Positions 58,729 through 64,000 of a DNA stretch of 64,000 bases are shown here, piece after piece. The DNA is taken from NCBI RefSeq assembly GCF_008629675.1, contig NZ_VWOX01000003.1, positions 664,367 through 728,366 of the forward strand, in the 5' to 3' direction. The notes beneath the pieces are model-generated. The model made no database searches. It was not told where the DNA came from and saw only the letters and a list, made by a program, of their open reading frames with translations. Position 1 is the first letter of the stretch, and every line of letters starts with the position of its first letter. A program made the position numbers and the translations under genes. Source of the stretch: Roseiconus nitratireducens (GTDB taxonomy: Bacteria; Planctomycetota; Planctomycetia; Pirellulales; Pirellulaceae).

Positions 58729-61653
58729 ATGAGCAGCATCGTCACAGCCCTGGGAACCCTGCTTATTCGGGACGCCATTTTCTTGTGCATCCTGGCAGCG
58801 GTCTTTGGCCTGATCGCGGGAACCAAACGCGCCGCCTTTGCGGTGATGAAGCGGAACTTTGTCGGTTACTTCAGCAACCCGACCGGTTACGTCTTTCTGT
58901 GCATCTTTGTCTTCCTGACTTCGGTCGCCGCGTTTTGGCCTTATGAGTTCTTCAACCAGAACCTGGCCACGCTGGACCAGCTGAATTACTGGTACCCGTT
59001 GATCATGCTGGTCTTCATTCCGGCGATCACGATGAGCATTTGGGCGGAGGAAAAACGGGCCGGGACGGACGAACTGCTGCTGACGCTTCCCGCGGACGAT
59101 TTTGACATCGTGATCGGAAAGTACATGGCAGCAGCAGCCATTTTCACCGCGTCGCTGCTGTTCTCGCAGTTGAGCACGTTTGTGACGCTGGCAATTCTGA
59201 CAGAGGGCGCGTTGGACGTCGGCCTGATCTTCACGACCTACCTGGGGTATTGGTTCGTCGGCGTGACTATGATCGCGATCGGAATGGTCGCGTCGTTCCT
59301 GACCGGCAACCTGACGGTCGGGTTCATCCTGGGCGCCCTGTTCAACGCTCCGTTGGCATTCGCATCGTTGGCCGACTCGATCGTCGGCACCCGCCAGGTG
59401 TTCGGCCTGGATTTGGCGGAACTGGTCAAGAACAGCGGGATCGCACGCCCGTTCGACGACTTCGGTCGCGGCGTGATCAGCATTTCCTCGATGGCCTACT
59501 TCATTCTGGTGACCGTCGTTGCTCTTTACATCTGCATGGTGCTGATCGGCCGACGGCATTGGACCGGTGGAAAAGACGGCAACACGATGGCGTATCACTA
59601 CCTGGCTCGCATCATCGCGTTGATCGTGATCACCGCCAGCGCCGTGGTGCTGTTCCGAAACCGCGACGTCGCCCGACTGGACATGACCGAAGGGGATGTC
59701 AGTTCGCTGGCCCCCGCGACCACCGAGCTGATCGAGAACCTGGAGTCCGACCGGCCGATCAAGATCGATGCCTTCATCAGCAACGACATCCCGGAAATGT
59801 ATGCCCGGACGCGTTACGAACTGGTCACCCTGCTGAAAGAATTCCAAAGCGAAGCCGCCGCCAACGGCCGCACCATCGAAGTCAACCTCCACGAGAACAT
59901 CGATCTGTTCAGCGAAGAAGCCGCGATGGCGGCCGAGCGATTCGGGATCGAGCCCGTGACGCGAATGGTGCGTGAGCAGGGCTCCTATCAGCAAAAGCGG
60001 CTGATCCTGGGAGCGGCATTCCGCGCCGGCCTGGAGAAAGTCGTGGTGCCAATTTTCGAGTACGGCATCCCGGTCGAATACGAATTGGTCCGATCGATCA
60101 ACACCGTCGCCCGCGGGACACGTAAGCGGATCGGAATCGTCCGCACCGACGCCCAACTGATGGGCGGTGTTTCCACCCAGGGCATGCAAATGCGGCGGAT
60201 CGAAAAGCACCCGCTGATGGATGAACTGAGCAAACAATATGAGGTCGAACAGGTCGACCTGGAGGCTCCGATCACGCCCGGCGTCTACGACGCATTGGTT
60301 GCCGTGCAACCGTCCTCCCTGGCCCCGCCGCAATTCGAACGTTTGATCGAAGCGGTCAAGGCCGGTGTGCCGACCGCCGTGTTCGAAGACCCGCTGCCCT
60401 TCGCACGCCCCGACATCACCGCAACCGGTGCTCCCAAACAGCAGAGCGGTGGCATGTTCGGCATGGGCGGCGGACAGCAACCCAAGGGGGACATCCGAGA
60501 ATTGTGGGATGTGCTGGAACTGAAAAGCCCCGGAAAGCCGACGGCCCAGTACTTCAACGGCGACATCGTCTGGCAGAACTTCAATCCCTATCCGAACCTG
60601 GACATGAATGTCGATCCGTTCTGGATCTTCATCGATGAAAACGCTCCGGGCGTCGAATCGGGGCAAGCCCTGAGCTCGGAAAGCTCCATCACGTCGGGAC
60701 TGCGTCAAGTTCTGGCACTGTACTCCGGTGCGATCCAGGTCAACGACAATCCCACGCTGCAGCACACGCCGCTGCTGCAAACCGGAAGGGACAGTGGACT
60801 GCTGGCCTTTGACACCGTCTCGGCCGTGATGCAGCAGGGACCCGGTGCGCTCGCCGGCGCGATCGAAGACTTCTCGCCCAACCAGACGCTTGCCATGACC
60901 ATCGAAGGCAAGACCGCTCCCAAGTCCGACGACAAAGACGGCGACGCGGATGGTGAAAAAGACAATGCCGAAAAACCCGTCGACACGACCGCGGATCCGA
61001 TTCGCGTGGCCTACATCGCTGACACCGACCTGATGCTGCCGGTCTTCTTGCAGCTTCGTGCCGATCCCAACACCGCCGCCGAACTTCGCTTCCAATTCCA
61101 GAACGTGACGTTCCTGTTGAACACGATCGACTGGTTGACCGGCGAGACCGACTTCATCGAAGTCCGCAAGCACGAGCCGGTGTTCGCAAGCTTGAAGTTG
61201 ATCGATTCGGTGAAGGAATCGGCCAGCCGGGACGTGCGCGGAAAACGGAAGGAGTTTGACCGGCAATCCAAGGAGGCGATTCGTGAAGCCGAAGAGGAAC
61301 GTGATCGCGAACTGCAAGACCTCCGCGAAGAACTGACCGAACTTCAGAAGAAGAGCAAGGACGGACGGATCCCACGAGCCGTCATCGACGCGAAGACGAT
61401 CGAGTTCCAAACGAAGCAGGAACGGTTGCAACGCGCGTTGGATGTGCGACGGGCCCGGGTCGAGCGTGAAAGCGAACGGAACATCGCGAAGATCCAGCGA
61501 GAGTCGGATCAACGCGTCACGGCGATCCAAAACCAGGTGAAAGCCTACGCGGTCGCGCTTCCTTGCATCCCGCCGTTGATCGTGGGCGTGATGGTGTTCG
61601 CCTCGCGTCGCCTGCGGGAACGCGAAAACATCAGCAAAGAACGACTGAAATAA
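58729..61653 (+). CDS. GldF-GldG fusion: ABC-2 permease joined to GldG-like domain
   Basis: A 974-residue protein. Residues 1-270 form an ABC-2-type permease with about six to seven helices (MKRNFVGYFSNPTGYVFLCI, IWAEEKRAGTDELLLTLPA). After a helix at about 290-305 comes a long GldG-like extracytoplasmic domain at 310-800 (RLDMTEGDVSSLAPATTELI; IKIDAFISNDIPEMYARTRY; LNTIDWLTGETDFIEVR), with an acidic insert near residues 735-760. A charged coiled coil at about 830-935 leads to one last helix (AVALPCIPPLIVGVMVFA). In Bacteroidetes GldF and GldG are separate; here they are one chain. It follows the GldA-like ATPase by 109 bp and is expected to form an inner-membrane exporter with it. Confidence 0.9.
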   Translation: MSSIVTALGTLLIRDAIFLCILAAVFGLIAGTKRAAFAVMKRNFVGYFSNPTGYVFLCIFVFLTSVAAFWPYEFFNQNLATLDQLNYWYPLIMLVFIPAITMSIWAEEKRAGTDELLLTLPADDFDIVIGKYMAAAAIFTASLLFSQLSTFVTLAILTEGALDVGLIFTTYLGYWFVGVTMIAIGMVASFLTGNLTVGFILGALFNAPLAFASLADSIVGTRQVFGLDLAELVKNSGIARPFDDFGRGVISISSMAYFILVTVVALYICMVLIGRRHWTGGKDGNTMAYHYLARIIALIVITASAVVLFRNRDVARLDMTEGDVSSLAPATTELIENLESDRPIKIDAFISNDIPEMYARTRYELVTLLKEFQSEAAANGRTIEVNLHENIDLFSEEAAMAAERFGIEPVTRMVREQGSYQQKRLILGAAFRAGLEKVVVPIFEYGIPVEYELVRSINTVARGTRKRIGIVRTDAQLMGGVSTQGMQMRRIEKHPLMDELSKQYEVEQVDLEAPITPGVYDALVAVQPSSLAPPQFERLIEAVKAGVPTAVFEDPLPFARPDITATGAPKQQSGGMFGMGGGQQPKGDIRELWDVLELKSPGKPTAQYFNGDIVWQNFNPYPNLDMNVDPFWIFIDENAPGVESGQALSSESSITSGLRQVLALYSGAIQVNDNPTLQHTPLLQTGRDSGLLAFDTVSAVMQQGPGALAGAIEDFSPNQTLAMTIEGKTAPKSDDKDGDADGEKDNAEKPVDTTADPIRVAYIADTDLMLPVFLQLRADPNTAAELRFQFQNVTFLLNTIDWLTGETDFIEVRKHEPVFASLKLIDSVKESASRDVRGKRKEFDRQSKEAIREAEEERDRELQDLREELTELQKKSKDGRIPRAVIDAKTIEFQTKQERLQRALDVRRARVERESERNIAKIQRESDQRVTAIQNQVKAYAVALPCIPPLIVGVMVFASRRLRERENISKERLK

Positions 61654-61779
61654 TAGGGAACGGCGCGCATTGCTGCGGCCCGACTTCCCGCGAAGTCGCC
61701 GCAGGACTCGGTTCCCGCAAACATTCAAACTTCCACACGCAAGAAACGTCCTCACGTTTATTTACGAGAGATACTGACG

Positions 61780-63975
61780 GTGAACGAAACCAAGAAGACC
61801 GGAATATTCTGGGCGATTGCCGCGGCCACGCTGCTGATTGCGGCGATCGTTGCCTGGCCCTCCTCCACGCAGGACGAAACGTCTCTTGTCGACGGCCTGG
61901 TCGGCACCAAGTTGTTTGCCGAATTCAAGGATCCGCTCGCCGCGGCCGACTTGAAAGTGGTCACCTTTGACGACGCCCAGGGCGAACTGCGCAACTTCGA
62001 AGTCCGCAAGGACAGCGAAAATGGTCTGTGGACCATCCCGTCCAAAGGCGGTTACCCCGCCGACGCGGTGGAGCAGATGCGTGACGCGGCCAACTCCCTG
62101 GTCGATTTGAAGGTATTGGACGTGCCGACCGACAATCCCGAGGACCATCCGGGAATGGGTGTCGTCGAACCCAAACTGGAAGATCTGGACGTTGGCGACG
62201 AAGGGGTCGGCCGCCTGGTCACGTTCAAAGATGCCGAGCAACAAGTTCTCGCTTCGTTGATCATCGGCGCGCCGGTCAAAGGCCAGGAAGGACAACTGTA
62301 CGTCCGCAAACCGGGTCAAGATCCGGTGTACGTCGTTTCGTTGGATGACAGCCCCCTGACCACCAAATTCAACGACTGGATCGAACAGGATCTTCTGCAG
62401 TTGAGCAGCATCGATGTCAATGACCTGGAAGTCAAAGACTACAACGCATCGTTGGGACTTCAGGGCGTCGCGTTGACGCGAAACTACAGCGCCGAATTCA
62501 GCAAAGACGGCACCGAGTGGAAGCTGGTTTCGCTGAAGGAATACGACAAGGAAAACCCGTTGGCCGATCCCACCGAGGTTTCCATCGACCCGGATCAAAA
62601 ACTCAACACGCAAAAGCTGAGCGACCTGACCAACGCTCTGGACGACCTGAAATTCGTGGACGTGCTGCGCAAGCCCGACGGCATCAGCGCCAATTTGCGG
62701 GCCGACAAAGACTTTGCGAGTGACCAGGAAGCTGCCGCACAACTGGCAACCCGGGGCTTCATCCCCGTTCCGATGGGCCCCAACGGCGAGATCGAAATCC
62801 TGTCTGCCAACGGCGAACTGACCGCCACCACGCAAGAAGGCGTGCAGTACATCCTGCGATTCGGCAACATTAGCGGGATCGCTGAAGACGGAGAGGAGGA
62901 GACCGACACGGCCGACGAATCCGATTCCGCCGGCGGCGTGAACCGCTACCTGATGGTCAGCACGACCGTCGACGAATCCTTCTTCCCGGCGCCGGAATTG
63001 GAACCGATTCCGCAAACCCTGGAAGATTTGGATGCCATGGACCGCAAGGAACAGGAAGCCGAAGCAGCCGCTCAGGCGGCAACACAGGAATCGGCGTCTG
63101 AGGAACCGGCAACCGGCGAGGGCCAACCGATGCAGGACCAGCCCGGCGAAGACGGCCCGGAGGCCGACAGCGAGCCGGCGTCCGACAGCGAGCCGGCGGC
63201 CGATGAAAGTGCCGACGACGATGCGGAAAGCAGCACGGAAGCGGATTCGAAAGATCCTGCCGAAGACAATGCCGACGCCCCAGACGAGAATGCTGCCGAA
63301 GCTGGCGATGAGGAGAGCTCGAAGGCATCGTCCGCCGACGCGGACGCCGAGTCTTCCGAACCGGAAAACGAAGCCGTTTCCGAGGTCGAGGGTGAAACCG
63401 ATGCATCGGGCAGCGGAGAGTCGACCGGCTCCGGACAAGGCCAGGCAGCGGACGAAGCCTCCGATGAAGCTGCCGAATCAGACGCCGCGCAGTCCGACGA
63501 TGAATCGGACGCGGCTGAATCCGACGCGCAAGCCGATGCCGGCCCGTCAAGTGAGTCGTCCGACAAGCCCGCGGACTCCCAGCCATCCGAGCAGGAATCG
63601 CCCGCATCGGAGCCAGCTGAGTCCGATTCGGCCGAAAAGCCTGCTGACGACGCCAAGGCCGCTCCGGTTGCCGAGACCAAGGAAGAGAAGCTGGAGCGTT
63701 TGGCCGGCGTGCAGGAAAAGATCACCAAAGCCAACGAGCGAAAGTTGGAGCAACGTGAAGAAAACCTGCAACAGGCGCGACGACGCAGCCAGGAGCTCAA
63801 TGAGCGATTCGCCGATTGGTACTACGTGATCCCCGAGGACACTTACACCAAGCTCCGCATCCAACGGGATGAGCTGTTCGACAGTGGCGACAGCGACGCA
63901 TCCAATCCCGCCGCGCGGATGCCGAACATGCCGAATCTCGGATTCCCTCCGGGAGGCTTTCCGCAGGGCAATTGA
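61780..63975 (+). CDS. DUF4340-domain membrane protein with long acidic insert
   Basis: A 731-residue protein starting at a GTG at 61780. One N-terminal helix (IFWAIAAATLLIAAIVAWPS) anchors it. Residues 45-420 carry DUF4340-type repeats (NGLWTIPSKGGYPADAVEQM; VVEPKLEDLDVGDEGVGRLV; DDSPLTTKFNDWIEQDLLQL). A low-complexity region of about 230 residues made of Ala, Asp, Glu, Ser and Pro follows, and then a basic coiled-coil-like stretch (residues 630-680) and a short conserved-looking end (DWYYVIPEDTYTKLRI). It is the third gene of the GldA/GldFG operon (126 bp after it), where DUF4340 proteins commonly occur; a periplasmic partner of the exporter is likely. The stop is near the window end, so further operon genes may follow. 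Confidence 0.88.
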   Translation: MNETKKTGIFWAIAAATLLIAAIVAWPSSTQDETSLVDGLVGTKLFAEFKDPLAAADLKVVTFDDAQGELRNFEVRKDSENGLWTIPSKGGYPADAVEQMRDAANSLVDLKVLDVPTDNPEDHPGMGVVEPKLEDLDVGDEGVGRLVTFKDAEQQVLASLIIGAPVKGQEGQLYVRKPGQDPVYVVSLDDSPLTTKFNDWIEQDLLQLSSIDVNDLEVKDYNASLGLQGVALTRNYSAEFSKDGTEWKLVSLKEYDKENPLADPTEVSIDPDQKLNTQKLSDLTNALDDLKFVDVLRKPDGISANLRADKDFASDQEAAAQLATRGFIPVPMGPNGEIEILSANGELTATTQEGVQYILRFGNISGIAEDGEEETDTADESDSAGGVNRYLMVSTTVDESFFPAPELEPIPQTLEDLDAMDRKEQEAEAAAQAATQESASEEPATGEGQPMQDQPGEDGPEADSEPASDSEPAADESADDDAESSTEADSKDPAEDNADAPDENAAEAGDEESSKASSADADAESSEPENEAVSEVEGETDASGSGESTGSGQGQAADEASDEAAESDAAQSDDESDAAESDAQADAGPSSESSDKPADSQPSEQESPASEPAESDSAEKPADDAKAAPVAETKEEKLERLAGVQEKITKANERKLEQREENLQQARRRSQELNERFADWYYVIPEDTYTKLRIQRDELFDSGDSDASNPAARMPNMPNLGFPPGGFPQGN

Positions 63976-64000
63976 ATCCGTTGGATGTCCCCCCACTCAA

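Noticed and set aside
58588..61755. 1055-codon open frame on the minus strand opposite the GldF-GldG gene
   Set aside because: It mirrors the codon structure of the plus-strand gene, is rich in His, Arg, Gln and Asp without any domain, and the plus-strand protein has clear family motifs throughout.

Overview
The window is chromosomal DNA from a planctomycete, most likely of the Pirellulaceae (Rhodopirellula or Rubripirellula type). This rests on the gene families: an Amt-histidine kinase fusion, a formylglycine sulfatase, a GldA/GldFG/DUF4340 operon, a DUF4013-type membrane protein, a small basic protein resembling DUF6800, very long alanine-, serine- and acid-rich exported proteins, and many genes without a clear Shine-Dalgarno site. 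The organism is inferred and was not tested by any search. About 37 protein genes are supported. I saw no rRNA, tRNA, CRISPR array, transposase or prophage.

Layout. 1-5.6 kb: an anti-sigma-like membrane protein (cut by the window edge), its ECF sigma factor, a divergent NCS2-like permease with a small membrane protein, and an RpoD-type sigma factor. 6.1-9.3 kb: glnE, whose N-terminal active site looks degenerate. 9.4-18.5 kb: an IlvD/Edd sugar-acid dehydratase, a rhomboid protease, a zinc alcohol dehydrogenase, a sulfatase and a TolB-amidohydrolase fusion. 18.9-24.0 kb: an ammonium-transporter-like sensor kinase (Amt-PAS-PAS-HK-REC-HPt) followed by a REC-HD-GYP response regulator. 24.2-29.9 kb: a YdeP/FdhF-like molybdoenzyme, a methyltransferase-like protein, glmS and a 67-residue protein. 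29.9-31.0 kb is gene-free and rich in repeats. 31-47 kb: a TPR lipoprotein-like or exported protein, an S41 protease, a DUF4013-type protein, an HtrA-like protease, a metallopeptidase-LRR fusion, a LarA-like protein, an MMPL transporter and a large secretin-N-domain protein with no visible barrel. 47.3-51.2 kb: an LptF/LptG permease, a UDP-sugar dehydrogenase and a GTDC1-like (queuosine mannosyltransferase family) glycosyltransferase. 51.3-57.3 kb: a PpiD/SurA-like protein, topA and a small basic protein. 57.9-64 kb: a Gld-type ABC exporter operon.

How the genes work together. Nitrogen control recurs: glnE (glutamine synthetase adenylylation), the Amt-type ammonium sensor with its likely HD-GYP output, and glmS (glutamine-consuming glucosamine-6-phosphate synthase). 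Envelope biology is the second theme: LptF/G, the secretin-like protein, proteases of the S41, HtrA and rhomboid families, a PpiD-like chaperone, the MMPL exporter and the Gld ABC system. The most notable candidates for new biology are the ammonium-sensing phosphorelay wired to c-di-GMP hydrolysis, the half-degenerate GlnE, the barrel-less secretin, the bacterial GTDC1-like enzyme, and several families of intergenic palindromes and dispersed repeats.
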